Under the pieces are notes generated by a model. That model had not been told where the DNA came from. It saw nothing but the letters and a program-made list of their open reading frames with translations, and made no database searches. Source: an uncultured Coriobacteriaceae bacterium (GTDB lineage: Bacteria > Actinomycetota > Coriobacteriia > Coriobacteriales > Coriobacteriaceae). From it: a DNA stretch of 64,000 nt. Below, one piece after another: positions 16,345 to 25,061 of the stretch (the first letter of the stretch is position 1; each line of letters opens with the position of its first letter). Where the stretch lies: positions 25,504-89,503 of the forward strand of contig CALUFC010000008.1 in NCBI GenBank assembly GCA_944319885.1, given 5' to 3'. A program made the translations under genes and the position numbers.

Positions 16345-17997
16345 ATGATGCATCCAAACATCCCCGACAGTTTCCTCGACACCTGCGACGTACTCGTCGT
16401 GGGATCAGGAATCGCCGGTTGCTGTGCCGCCATCGAAGCCGCGCGAGCGGGAGCGCACGTTGCCCTTGCAAGTGCGGGACCCCTTTTCAGCGGCTCCAGC
16501 TTCTTCCCCGGCACCTGGGGCCTTGGACTCATCGCCCCCATCGACACGGCGGATGCGCACGACCTTGTCGAGACGATCTGCCACGTAGGCGGCGGCGTCG
16601 AGGACCGTGCGCTCGTCGAGTCGTTCGCCCATGGTATTCCCGATTCGATTCACTGGATTGAGGAGCTCGGCGTTACGCTCAAGAAACCCGCGAGCGATGC
16701 CAGCGCCCTGGAGTCCGCATTCATTCCCTGCTTCGACCACAAGCATCGCGTTTGGCGCGGCCTTGAGCGCACAAGCATGGAGCAAGCGTTTTCGCGTGAG
16801 ATCGAACGTTTGGGCATCACCGTCCTCGAGCGGCACGAGCTGCTCGACCTGGTAACGCGCAGTAAGGCGGGCAGCGTCGAGGGCGCGATCCTCTATGATC
16901 ACCGTGCGCACGCGCTTCGGCACACTTGTTGCCAAGCCGTGGTGCTATGTGCAGGCGGCACGAGCGGTCTCTTCGAGCGGCGCCTCACCTCAGGCGATGT
17001 GCTGGGCTCCGCTCATGGCATCGCGCTCAACCATGGATGCCGCCTTACGAATATCGAGTTCATGCAGATGATGCCTGGACTCATCGCGCCTGTGCGCGGC
17101 CTTGTATTCAACGAGAAGTCATTTCGCTACGCGTGCACGCAGCCCGCGCTCGCACGCGACCTCCTTGAGATGCGCAGCGCCTACGGACCTTTTACCTCGC
17201 GCCTCCCCTCCCGCGCTGTCGACCTCGCCATCGATGCCGCCGGCAAGGAGGGACTCTCGCTCACGTACCACTTCCCCGAACACGACGTGCCGGAATTTGT
17301 CGAAGAGTTCTGCCAATGGCTCGAAACCGAGCATGGTATCAAGCCAAGCGACGAGCTGCGCATTGCCATGTACGCCCATGCCTCGAACGGCGGCATCGCC
17401 ATCGACAAGCACGGCGCAACGGGCACCCCGGGTCTGTTTGCCGCAGGCGAGGCAACCGGCGGCATGCATGGCGCCGACCGCATCGGCGGACTCTCGAGTG
17501 CGAACGGGCTTGTGTTTGGCAGGCGCGCAGGGCGGGCTGCGGCTTCATACGCGGCATCCGCTGCACCTGTCGCACGCGCCGCATCATCGAGCTCACCAAG
17601 CCGTCCCGCGCCACGCGGACGCGCCGCAATAACGGAATGGTTGCAGGAAACACAACGCCGCTTGAGACCACTCGATCGCACAGCTGCGACCACCCTCACG
17701 GCCCAACTCAAGCGCATTATGTCCGCACACGCGATGGTCAGGCGAACCGAGACGGGGCTGGGGCAGGCATCACGCGAGCTCCGCACCATGGCCGCAGAGC
17801 TATACCCGCACACCGCGACATCGCACGTTGTCCCAGCATCCCACATGGACACTATGGAAGTCGAGGCGACGGCTCGCGCCGTGCGCCTCGAGGCACAGCT
17901 CAGACTGGCTCGCGAGATGATAGCCGCCATGCGCGCTCGCACCTGCAGCCTCGGCTCGCACTTCAGAGCCGATGAGCGCACCACGGACAAGCCCTAA
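16345..17997 (+). CDS. FAD-dependent oxidoreductase of the L-aspartate oxidase/fumarate reductase flavoprotein family
   Basis: About 550 residues. An N-terminal dinucleotide site (DVLVVGSGIAGCCAAIEAAR) is followed by a flavoprotein core and the FAD-proximal LFAAGEATGGMHGADRIGGL, then SSANGLVFGRRAGR. A short helical C-terminal domain resembles that of NadB. L-aspartate oxidase converts aspartate to iminoaspartate for NAD synthesis. No nadA or nadC is adjacent, so the specific substrate stays open and fumarate/succinate-type activity is possible. The ATG at 16345 is preferred to a TTG at 16330 because GAGG lies 9 bases upstream. The stop overlaps that of the convergent EamA gene. Confidence 0.82.
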   Translation: MMHPNIPDSFLDTCDVLVVGSGIAGCCAAIEAARAGAHVALASAGPLFSGSSFFPGTWGLGLIAPIDTADAHDLVETICHVGGGVEDRALVESFAHGIPDSIHWIEELGVTLKKPASDASALESAFIPCFDHKHRVWRGLERTSMEQAFSREIERLGITVLERHELLDLVTRSKAGSVEGAILYDHRAHALRHTCCQAVVLCAGGTSGLFERRLTSGDVLGSAHGIALNHGCRLTNIEFMQMMPGLIAPVRGLVFNEKSFRYACTQPALARDLLEMRSAYGPFTSRLPSRAVDLAIDAAGKEGLSLTYHFPEHDVPEFVEEFCQWLETEHGIKPSDELRIAMYAHASNGGIAIDKHGATGTPGLFAAGEATGGMHGADRIGGLSSANGLVFGRRAGRAAASYAASAAPVARAASSSSPSRPAPRGRAAITEWLQETQRRLRPLDRTAATTLTAQLKRIMSAHAMVRRTETGLGQASRELRTMAAELYPHTATSHVVPASHMDTMEVEATARAVRLEAQLRLAREMIAAMRARTCSLGSHFRADERTTDKP

Positions 17998-19025
17998 CGT
18001 GACGCGCGAGCCGGAGCATTCACGATAACGATACCCACAGCAACAAGCACCAGCGCCACCACGCACTGAAGCACCGGCAGCGAACCACCCTCGTCGAGCA
18101 ACACAGCAGAGAGCACCACACCGAACACGGGATTCATGAAACCATAGATCGCCACGCGCGAGGTGGGGTTGTATTTAAGCAGCAGCGACCAGAGTGAGTA
18201 CGCACAACCCGAGACGCATGCAAGCCAGCCAATGACACCGATAGCGGGAATCGAGAGCTGCTCGAGCCTGCCTCCGCATACAGCGCCCGCAAGCGCCAGC
18301 ACCGCACCGCCTACCAGGAACTGATAGCCGCTCAACGCAACCGGATCATCGTGCTGCGCATAGACATGAATGAGCGACGAGGAGATCGCATAGCAAAGCG
18401 CTGCGATCAGGATGAAACCCTCGCCCGTAAACGACATGGATCCGCCAAGGTTTCCGCTGCCAAGGTTCACGAGGATCACGCCAGCGAATCCGACGGCGCA
18501 GCCTGCGATCTTGCGCGCGCTCAGCCGTTCTTGACGGAACACGAGCGCCGCCACAAGCACGCATAGAAAGGTGCTCGACGCGTTGATAATGGTTCCCTTG
18601 ACTCCCGACGCATGCGATACGCCGATATAGAAGAACAGGTACTGTCCGATAGTCTGAGCAAGGCTGAGACGAACCACCATGCCCCAAGATGCCCGCTTGA
18701 TGCGAGGCATGCTCCCGCGGGCCGCACCGCATGCCGTAAGGGCAACACAGCCCGCAAGCATGAATCTGATGCCAGCGAAGAGTATCTCAGAGGGTATGTC
18801 CGACGAGGAGATGCCCAGCAACTCGTAGCCAATCTTGATGAAGGGAATCGCGCTGCCCCAGAGCCCGCAGGCAACCATGGCGAGCAGGCAAACACACCAT
18901 GGACGCGTGAGAAGTGAGGAAGACGGCTGCCGAGCTGTTTCTGTGCCGCCTTCGGAAGTTGACGCATGCTGCGCGCACTGCGACGGCGCCCCCGGCGCCC
19001 CCTCTTTTGTGACATCGCGTTGCAT
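17994..19025 (-). CDS. EamA/DMT-family permease
   Basis: The 343-residue protein has about ten hydrophobic helices in two EamA-type repeats, including ALIHVYAQ-like and YNPTSRVAIYGFMNPVFGVV segments, the usual end of the second repeat. DMT permeases export amino acids or other metabolites, and the cargo is unknown. I place the start at 19025 because AAAGGAGGGAAG directly precedes that ATG. The open frame extends upstream through two tRNA genes, which is an artefact. A ~45-residue hydrophilic N-terminus precedes the first helix, longer than usual. Confidence 0.85.
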   Translation of the reverse strand: MQRDVTKEGAPGAPSQCAQHASTSEGGTETARQPSSSLLTRPWCVCLLAMVACGLWGSAIPFIKIGYELLGISSSDIPSEILFAGIRFMLAGCVALTACGAARGSMPRIKRASWGMVVRLSLAQTIGQYLFFYIGVSHASGVKGTIINASSTFLCVLVAALVFRQERLSARKIAGCAVGFAGVILVNLGSGNLGGSMSFTGEGFILIAALCYAISSSLIHVYAQHDDPVALSGYQFLVGGAVLALAGAVCGGRLEQLSIPAIGVIGWLACVSGCAYSLWSLLLKYNPTSRVAIYGFMNPVFGVVLSAVLLDEGGSLPVLQCVVALVLVAVGIVIVNAPARASR

Positions 19026-19057
19026 CTTCCCTCCTTTGCTCATCGCCGCTATGCATG

Positions 19058-19081
19058 AAAAAACCCAGACCGAAGTCTGGG
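19058..19081 (-). terminator. Terminator of the tRNA-His/tRNA-Lys transcript
   Basis: On the minus strand CCCAGAC, loop TTCG, GTCTGGG, then TTTTTT. A perfect 7-bp stem with a UUCG tetraloop and a six-T run sits 15 bases past tRNA-Lys. Confidence 0.92.
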
Positions 19082-19096
19082 CCATTGGGGATGAAA

Positions 19097-19172
19097 TGGT
19101 GGACCGGCAGGGGTTCGAACCCTGGACCTTGGGATTAAGAGTCCCCTGCTCTACCAGCTGAGCTACCGGTCC
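19097..19172 (-). tRNA. tRNA-Lys (anticodon CTT)
   Basis: Full cloverleaf with acceptor GGACCGG/CCGGTCC, D arm AGCTCAGCTGGTAGAGC, anticodon loop CTCTTAA with anticodon CTT, T arm GGTTCGAACCCC and an encoded CCA (19097-19099). It is 18 bases downstream of tRNA-His in the same transcript. The plus-strand sequence of these tRNAs creates false ORFs. Confidence 0.97.
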
Positions 19173-19190
19173 AACTATGTAAGGAACACG

Positions 19191-19268
19191 TGGGGTGGGT
19201 ACAGGGACTCGAACCCTGGACCTCCGGGACCACAACCCGGCGCTCTAGCCAACTGGGCTACACCCACC
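19191..19268 (-). tRNA. tRNA-His (anticodon GTG)
   Basis: Cloverleaf with anticodon loop TTGTGGT (anticodon GTG), T arm GGTTCGAGTCCC, encoded CCA, and the histidine-specific extra G at position -1 (19268) facing discriminator C (19194). Confidence 0.97.
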
Positions 19269-19295
19269 GTGTGTCCTGCGCCAAAGCGCTTGATT

Positions 19296-19324
19296 ATTAT
19301 TGCAGTCTCGACGCCCCGATGCAA
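19296..19324 (-). promoter_or_regulatory. Promoter of the tRNA-His/tRNA-Lys operon
   Basis: On the minus strand TTGCAT (19319-19324), a 17-base spacer and AATAAT (19296-19301). It lies about 28 bases before the tRNA-His 5' end. Confidence 0.65.
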
Positions 19325-19377
19325 GCCCCAATTTCAATGAATTTGCGAGTTTCTCGGAACAAAACGACCGCAGATGC

Positions 19378-19505
19378 AAATATGGAGCACTTTTTACGGC
19401 GTTCTTCGGATAGCCAAAGCGGGTCAAAAAGTTATTTCTGCAGGTAGATTGGTTGCGCATTGCAGCTGTCTACTCGATAACCCCTCGAAAAACTGCTCCG
19501 TATTT
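19378..19505. repeat. Dispersed ~129-bp inverted-repeat element, copy 2
   Basis: The ends AAATATGGAGCACTTTTT (19378-19395) and AAAAACTGCTCCGTATTT (19488-19505) are complementary at 16 of 18 positions. Total 128 bp. The right end supplies the stop codon of the minus-strand VanZ gene. The interior shares a GCAGGTA block and a GTCTAC block with copy 3 in reverse orientation. Confidence 0.8.
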
Positions 19506-19947
19506 ATGAAACGCGCGCTCGCCGTAGACGCGCAACCCCATATGAGGCGAGCACACCCGCCGCCGCACCGCAGCAATCGAGCAGCACATCGCTTATCTGC
19601 CCCGATCTCCCTGGAACGAATAGCTGGATGGCCTCATCAATCGACGGCACGAGCAGCAGCGTTACGCATATGGCTGACAGCTCTCCCCGCCGATGCGTGC
19701 GCGCACCATCAACGGCACCGGTAACAAGTACACCGAGCACAGCATATTCGGCTGCATGCGCCGCCTTGCGAACCAGGAAGTTCGTAAGCCAAGCGCTGGG
19801 CAGACCAAGGCCGTCGAGCGCGCTGCGAATCATCTCGAGCGCTCCCAAGCTCAAACTCGAGCTCCCCTCACCCGGTACGAGCGAGTTGCCCCAGATGAAG
19901 AGCGTCCACACGATTGCAGCAACGAGCCAACGTCTCGAAATGCGCAC
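19504..19947 (-). CDS. VanZ-like membrane protein
   Basis: The 147-residue protein has an N-terminal helix (WLVAAIVWTLFIWGNSLVPG), then RKAAHAAEYAVLGVLV, PSIDEAIQLFVPGRSGQISD and DVLLDCCGAAAGVLAS. These are the VanZ family landmarks (K-x-x-H-x-x-E-Y and D-E-x-x-Q-x-x-x-x-x-R). The function is not settled; VanZ itself affects teicoplanin resistance. It lies 5 bases after the 397-residue membrane protein gene, so co-expression is likely. The last codons and stop lie in the inverted-repeat element. Confidence 0.85.
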   Translation of the reverse strand: MRISRRWLVAAIVWTLFIWGNSLVPGEGSSSLSLGALEMIRSALDGLGLPSAWLTNFLVRKAAHAAEYAVLGVLVTGAVDGARTHRRGELSAICVTLLLVPSIDEAIQLFVPGRSGQISDVLLDCCGAAAGVLASYGVARLRRARVS

Positions 19948-19952
19948 GAGGA

Positions 19953-21146
19953 TTAGGCCTCTTCCGCTCTCAGGCGCGGGAACGACGCGGTACCACCCTG
20001 AATAACGCGAAGGTACTCGCGGCTGGTGCGACGCACGCTCTGCGAGGGAACTTGGTCGAATTCCTCCTCGATGAGCGAGTTCACGCGACTGTGCATCGCG
20101 GTGGCGCGGGCGCCCTCATCGACCGCATGCGCCCGCTCGGGACTCGGCGGCACAGCAGTGGGCAAGGTGGTCGACGTACGGGAATCATCCTCGGCAAGAA
20201 TAGCGAGCGCAGAGGCCCACATGTCCTCGTGACCAGAATAATCGGCCTGCGGCACCGTGGGCTCAGGAGCAGCCGAAGAAGCAGGCGCTGCGGCACGCAT
20301 GACGGGCATCTCGGGCGCTGGAACACGCGCGGGCGCGGGTACCAGCGCGCGACGCGGACGCTCGCCATCGATCACATCAAGCGACGCGAGCGCTGCCAGG
20401 CGAGCTGCATCGGTATCCTCATCCTCGTCGCGCTCGATGCGCGCCGTGGTCTCGGTACCGCGCGCGATCTCCGCGGCAAGCGCCATGAACGTCGCCGTGG
20501 TCTCAGCAGGAGCGGAAGCAGCACCACGCCACGCGTGCGACGCGGGCGCAGCACCCGTGGTCGCTGCATGGGCGCCTACGGGCGTCTCCGCTGCATCTTC
20601 CTGAGTTTGACGAAGCTCTTCGAGCGCGATCTCGTAGATGTCCTTCGAGCGCGTGGCATCGCAGCTGATCGGCGAGTCCCCGCTCAGCATCGAATCGATA
20701 TCCGCCCAGGCATCCGCTTCGGAAGGCGCCCATTGCGCGCGGGCGATCACCGGCACATCCTTTGGCACGCGGCGGCGGCCGAAGAACCGCTCCACATCGG
20801 GATTATCGTCATAGCCATCATCCGAGCGCGCAAAGAGCCCGGTAAGCCCGGCACGAAACCCCGTCGCATGAGGTGCAGCATCCTCACCAATACGCATCGA
20901 TGCAGCGTCATCGAGGGCATCCTCAGCATCAACGGCAACATGGCGATCGAGCAGCACGTTCGAAGCGGCAAACAGCCCCACACCAGCGAGCGCGCCAACG
21001 GCAAAGGGAACAGCCGACGCCGCGACCGCTCCATGCACGCCCTCGAACGGCAGCGTCACCGCGTACGCAGCGACAGGCACTGCCAGCCCGATGCCGCAGG
21101 AGAGCCCCGCGGCCACAGAACGCGTGCTCGCGTGCGAAGAAGCCAT
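19953..21146 (-). CDS. Uncharacterised membrane protein with long acidic cytoplasmic region
   Basis: I do not recognise this 397-residue protein. It has two hydrophobic segments near the N-terminus (VAAGLSCGIGLAVPVAAYAV at about 11-30, VAASAVPFAVGALAGVGLF at about 41-59), then about 330 hydrophilic, Ala/Glu/Asp/Pro-rich residues with no cysteine-rich or catalytic motif. The C-terminal REYLRVIQGGTASFPRL looks conserved-like. It is upstream of vanZ by 5 bases. A scaffold or envelope role is possible but cannot be shown. Confidence 0.7.
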   Translation of the reverse strand: MASSHASTRSVAAGLSCGIGLAVPVAAYAVTLPFEGVHGAVAASAVPFAVGALAGVGLFAASNVLLDRHVAVDAEDALDDAASMRIGEDAAPHATGFRAGLTGLFARSDDGYDDNPDVERFFGRRRVPKDVPVIARAQWAPSEADAWADIDSMLSGDSPISCDATRSKDIYEIALEELRQTQEDAAETPVGAHAATTGAAPASHAWRGAASAPAETTATFMALAAEIARGTETTARIERDEDEDTDAARLAALASLDVIDGERPRRALVPAPARVPAPEMPVMRAAAPASSAAPEPTVPQADYSGHEDMWASALAILAEDDSRTSTTLPTAVPPSPERAHAVDEGARATAMHSRVNSLIEEEFDQVPSQSVRRTSREYLRVIQGGTASFPRLRAEEA

Positions 21147-21445
21147 TGCCGTCTCCTTACCTCACGTACCCCGACAGGGGCAACCAACCGGTCTGAATCC
21201 AGTTCGCTCGAGAAAAGATGAAGGCTGTTGCGGGCAGGTGCCCAACGTAACGGATGTGGTTCGTTTCATCTTTGTTTTTCCGTCGCGACTATGAGGCCAT
21301 TATGGAAGAATCCCCACGTAATTGCAAGTATCCCGCCGCAGACGCACCCACGCTTCCCCAAATGGTTGAGCCGCATGCAATTGGGGAACAACAAGACTAT
21401 CTGACCGTTGCCACCTTGGGGCGTACGTTGCGGGAAGGAGCACCC
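21147..21445. other. Intergenic leader upstream of the short-chain dehydrogenase
   Basis: A hairpin TTCCCCAA (21354-21361) with TTGGGGAA (21381-21388) lies in the leader. The in-frame extension upstream of 21446 has no ribosome binding site and does not look like protein. No gene seen. Confidence 0.4.
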
Positions 21446-22237
21446 ATGTCCGCCATCGCATTGATCACCGGAGCGTCGTCGGGATTGGGCCGCGAATTGG
21501 TCCGGCAGGTTGATAACGGCGCCGCGGGACACATCGACGAGATCTGGGTGGTTGCCCGCCGCGCCGACCGGCTCGAATCGCTTGTCCGAACCTGCAAGAC
21601 GCCCGTTCGACCGTTTTGCCTCGATTTAGAGGACGACGCCTCATTCGAAATCCTTGAAGCAGCGTTTGCCGAGGAACGCACCAGCGACGAGCTCGCCTCG
21701 ATCCGCTTGCTCGTTAACAACGCGGGCTCCGGCACCTTCGGCGCGTTCGCCCAGCAAGACAGAGCCGCTGCGACGCAGATGATGAGCCTGCTCATGCGTG
21801 CACCGGTTGAGCTCACCTACCGCGCACTCCCCTATATGGCGCCCGGCTCACGTATCATCAACGTCGCCAGCGTGGCGGCATTCCTCCCCCAGCCCAAGCT
21901 CGCGGTCTACGCCGCCGCCAAGCGCTTCATCCTCGACCTGTCCCGCGCGCTCGACGCCGAGCTGGGCAGCGCAGGCATCCACGTCACCGCGCTTTGCCCC
22001 AAGTTCATGCGCACCGAGTTTCTGAACGATCCGGGCGACACGGGCACCGCCGCATGCATGGAGACGGCCATCGGGTACGAACGCGTACAGGACGTTGCCT
22101 CAGCAGCGCTCAAAGCCGCTGCCGCCGGCAAGAGCCTCTGCATCCCCTCGCTCGATATGAAGCTTCTGTACGCTGCAACGCGCGTGGCGCCCTATCGCCT
22201 GGCCTTAGCCGTCGAGCGCGCCCTCGGCGTAATCTAA
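21446..22237 (+). CDS. Short-chain dehydrogenase/reductase
   Basis: The 263-residue protein has the cofactor motif TGASSGLG near residue 10, NNAG in LLVNNAGSG, the catalytic serine in NVASVAAF and YAAAK (Tyr-x-x-x-Lys). These are the classical SDR catalytic features. The region after YAAAK (ALDAELGSAGIHVTALCPKF) is typical of DltE/YdfG-like SDRs acting on small or lipid carbonyls with NAD(P)H, and the substrate is unknown. GGAAGGAG precedes the ATG at 21446. A terminator follows. Confidence 0.9.
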   Translation: MSAIALITGASSGLGRELVRQVDNGAAGHIDEIWVVARRADRLESLVRTCKTPVRPFCLDLEDDASFEILEAAFAEERTSDELASIRLLVNNAGSGTFGAFAQQDRAAATQMMSLLMRAPVELTYRALPYMAPGSRIINVASVAAFLPQPKLAVYAAAKRFILDLSRALDAELGSAGIHVTALCPKFMRTEFLNDPGDTGTAACMETAIGYERVQDVASAALKAAAAGKSLCIPSLDMKLLYAATRVAPYRLALAVERALGVI

Positions 22238-22270
22238 GCGCAGCGGCCCCGTCGCCGCATACACAAATGC

Positions 22271-22303
22271 AAGCGCCCGATGCCGCAGCACCGGGCGCTT
22301 TTC
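22271..22303 (+). terminator. Terminator between the SDR gene and rho
   Basis: Stem AAGCGCCCG (22271-22279) with CGGGCGCTT (22292-22300), then a short T-run. It ends the SDR transcript. The complementary strand carries AAAAG on entry and may also end rho transcripts. Confidence 0.75.
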
Positions 22304-22330
22304 ACAGCAGTCAATAGGCGAGAAATGCCA

Positions 22331-24499
22331 CTAGAACATATCGCTTTCCGCAGCGCGCTTGGCAGAGCGGATGAGGAACTCGCGGTTGGAGCCCGTCTGC
22401 TTCAGCCCCTTGATGAACGCCGAGGCGCACCGCTCGGTGTTGTTCATGCCGGCGAGCACGCGGCGAATGCCCTGTACGAACGGCAGCATCGTGGGGTCGA
22501 TCAAAAGGTCCTCGTTGCGCGTGCCCGAGGCAACCGGATCGATCGCCGGGAAGATGCGACGATCGGCGAGATCGCGATCAAGCTTGAGCTCCATGTTGCC
22601 GGTGCCCTTGAACTCCTCGAAGATGACCTCGTCCATCTTGGAGCCCGTGTCCACAAGCGCGGAGGCGAGAATGGTGAGCGAGCCGCCGTTCTCGATGTTG
22701 CGCGCCGCGCCGAGGAATCGCTTGGGCGGATAGAGCGCCGCAGAATCGACACCGCCCGAAAGGATGCGACCCGACGCCGGTGCCGAGAGGTTGTAGGCGC
22801 GCGCAAGGCGCGTGATGGAATCGAGCACCACCACGACGTCGCCGCCCAACTCGGCCAAGCGCTTGGCGCGCTCGATCACGAGCTCGGCCACGCGGGTGTG
22901 GTTATCGGCCGGCATATCGAACGTCGAGGCCACGACCTCGCCCTTGATGGAGCGCTCCATGTCGGTGACCTCTTCCGGGCGCTCGTCCACGAGCAGGCAG
23001 ATGAGATGCACCTCGGGGTTGTTGGCGGCGATGGCCTGGCAGATCTTCTTAAGTACGGTGGTCTTACCCGCCTTGGGCGGCGAGACGATGAGGCCGCGCT
23101 GCCCCTTGCCAACCGGGGCAACGATGTCGATGGCGCGACCCGTGATGGAATCCTTGCCATGCTCCATCTTGAGCGGCTCGTTAGGATAGATGGGCGTGAG
23201 GCTCGCAAACTTGGGACGGTTGCGAATCTCCTCGGGATCGCGCCCGTTCACCGTCTTGATCTTCGCAAGGCCGGGGAACTTGTCGTTGGCGCGCGACGGA
23301 CGCAGCGTGCCCTCGATCATATCGCCGGGACGCAAGCGCGCCGCGCGAATGAGGTTCGCGGGCACGAAAGCGTCGTCGCGGCTCGGCATGTAGCCGTGCG
23401 CGCGAATATGCCCGAAGCCGTCGTTCGAGATGTCGAGGATGCCCGTGATGTCGCGGAAGCCCTCGGCGCGAGCGGCGGCCTGATAGACCTCTTCCACGAG
23501 CTCTGCCTTCTTCTTGCCCGCCACATCCAGATCGAGCTCGCGTGCTTTCTCACGCAGCTCCGCAACCTTCATGCCGGCGAGTTCGTCACGCGAAAGCGTA
23601 GGCTCGGTGGGCACGTTATAGCGGTTATTGCGCTGTTTGCGGTTGTTCTGACGGTTGTTGCGGCGATCGTTGCGGTCGCCGTTCTTGCCATGCTCGCCGT
23701 TGTCGCGACCGCGCTGCGCGTGCGAGCGACGTGTCTGGTTATGGCCGTTCTGGCCCTGGGCGTCGGCGTCTTTACCCTTAGAATCCTTGCCTTTGGGCTC
23801 CTTGCCCTGGGCGTCTTTACCCCGAGCATCGTCCTCTTTGAGAGCTGCGGCGGGTGTCTCCGCGTCCTTTTCCGCAGCCTTCGCGGGCGTGGGCTCCGTG
23901 GGCGTCGCGTCCTGCGAAGCCGACTCCGCGGGCACCTCAAGCGCCAGCGCCTGCTGAGCGGCGAGCGCCGCCGCGGCGGCCTTCTCGGCCTCGACGTACG
24001 CCTTGGGCTTGCGGCCGCGCCGATGCGGGCGCAGTGCCGGATCGACTGCGGGGATCTCCGCGCTCGATGCCGGGGTATCAGCGTCGGATGCGGCCTCCTC
24101 AGCAGCATCGACCTTCTTCGTCGCGGCGCGGCGACTGCGGCGAGCGACGCTCGCCTGCGACACCTGCGCGAGCGCCCGCGCCTGAGCCACCTCGGGCGAT
24201 AGCTCGGCAGACGCGGCCCCGTCCTCGGCAGGTGCTGCGGCTGCGGCATCGGCCTTCTTCCTCGTCGTACGCTTGCGGGTGGTGCGGCGCGGCTTCTCGG
24301 CGACCTCGCCCGCCTCAGATGTCACAGCATCCGGCGTCGTCTGCGCATCCGCCTCGGCCGATTTTTTCGTCCGAGCCCTCTTGGTACGCACGGAAGCCTT
24401 GGGAGCCTGAGCCGCGGCGCCCATGTCCGCCGCCTCAACGCCCTCGGCCTTCATCGACACCGGTGCGCTTGCTGATTCCTTGATTGTTTCGTCTGCCAC
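22331..24499 (-). CDS. rho: Transcription termination factor Rho with long N-terminal extension
   Basis: At 722 residues it is about 300 longer than E. coli Rho. Residues 1-290 form an Ala/Lys/Glu-rich then Arg/Asn/Gly-rich basic extension (NDRRNNRQNNRKQRNNRYN). Then follow the Rho N-terminal domain (ELREKARELDLDVAGKKKAE), the cold-shock RNA-binding domain, Walker A SPPKAGKTT, Walker B VVVLDSITRLARAYN and the C-terminal ring ATPase. Rho loads on naked C-rich RNA and pulls transcripts from RNA polymerase. Extensions of this type are typical of actinobacterial Rho and increase RNA binding. The start is a GTG at 24499. Confidence 0.96.
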   Translation of the reverse strand: MADETIKESASAPVSMKAEGVEAADMGAAAQAPKASVRTKRARTKKSAEADAQTTPDAVTSEAGEVAEKPRRTTRKRTTRKKADAAAAAPAEDGAASAELSPEVAQARALAQVSQASVARRSRRAATKKVDAAEEAASDADTPASSAEIPAVDPALRPHRRGRKPKAYVEAEKAAAAALAAQQALALEVPAESASQDATPTEPTPAKAAEKDAETPAAALKEDDARGKDAQGKEPKGKDSKGKDADAQGQNGHNQTRRSHAQRGRDNGEHGKNGDRNDRRNNRQNNRKQRNNRYNVPTEPTLSRDELAGMKVAELREKARELDLDVAGKKKAELVEEVYQAAARAEGFRDITGILDISNDGFGHIRAHGYMPSRDDAFVPANLIRAARLRPGDMIEGTLRPSRANDKFPGLAKIKTVNGRDPEEIRNRPKFASLTPIYPNEPLKMEHGKDSITGRAIDIVAPVGKGQRGLIVSPPKAGKTTVLKKICQAIAANNPEVHLICLLVDERPEEVTDMERSIKGEVVASTFDMPADNHTRVAELVIERAKRLAELGGDVVVVLDSITRLARAYNLSAPASGRILSGGVDSAALYPPKRFLGAARNIENGGSLTILASALVDTGSKMDEVIFEEFKGTGNMELKLDRDLADRRIFPAIDPVASGTRNEDLLIDPTMLPFVQGIRRVLAGMNNTERCASAFIKGLKQTGSNREFLIRSAKRAAESDMF

Positions 24500-24972
24500 T
24501 TAGTCTGCTCTACTTTCTCTCAGACAATCTATCGCGCGGGCTCGCCCGCGTGGCGACAACGTCGCCGATTACGCCTTTACCAGGCGATATTGCACCAACT
24601 CTGTTGCGTTTTCCCTGCTGTGCCGCAGCCGCTCGCGCTCGCATGCGCGAGCAACGGCGCGGGCTCACAAGCCGCGTAGGCTGGATGGATACCATGCAAA
24701 TGATGTGCTGTGCGACTATCTAATTGAGCTAGGGGATTTACGCTGCCCGTTAGGGACATTCGCAGTGTAGCACAACATCGCCCCCTGTGCGCGCTACGGT
24801 CTTTTGTGCACTCCACACGCATGTTCTGTGCGGTAAACGCTTGTTTATACGCCTCAGACAGCTTTTTGGTGCACAGGCATTCACAGTCCGCTGCACAAAC
24901 GAGCAGAGTTCGATGCACACATTCGGTCGGCCGCCCGCCATTGCGAGCCAGACGGCCTCGAAACATGGCAAA
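24500..24972 (-). other. Long upstream region of rho
   Basis: No gene seen in ~470 bases. On the minus strand a TGTGCTACACT extended -10-like sequence near 24765-24775 could start rho transcription about 270 bases before its GTG. The leader would contain short perfect hairpins (GGCGAC/GTCGCC near 24556-24570, CGCGGGC/GCCCGCG near 24536-24552). Long leaders that allow autoregulated attenuation are known for rho. Confidence 0.4.
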
Positions 24973-25006
24973 CGGCTGCCGCGCGCGGGGTCACGCACGG
25001 CAGCCG
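24973..25006 (-). terminator. Hairpin after glmM, probable terminator
   Basis: A perfect 9-bp stem, CGGCTGCCG (24973-24981) with CGGCAGCCG (24998-25006), lies 55 bases past the glmM stop. On the minus strand it is followed only by TTTGCC, so termination may be partial. Confidence 0.5.
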
Positions 25007-25061
25007 CAATGCAGAAATATGTTCAATGAGCCATACGGCTCGGGCAACGCCTTTGCCGCGC

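Noticed and set aside
19026..19235. N-terminal extension of the EamA frame
   Set aside because: It runs antisense-free through tRNA-Lys and tRNA-His; the true start has a strong ribosome binding site at 19025.
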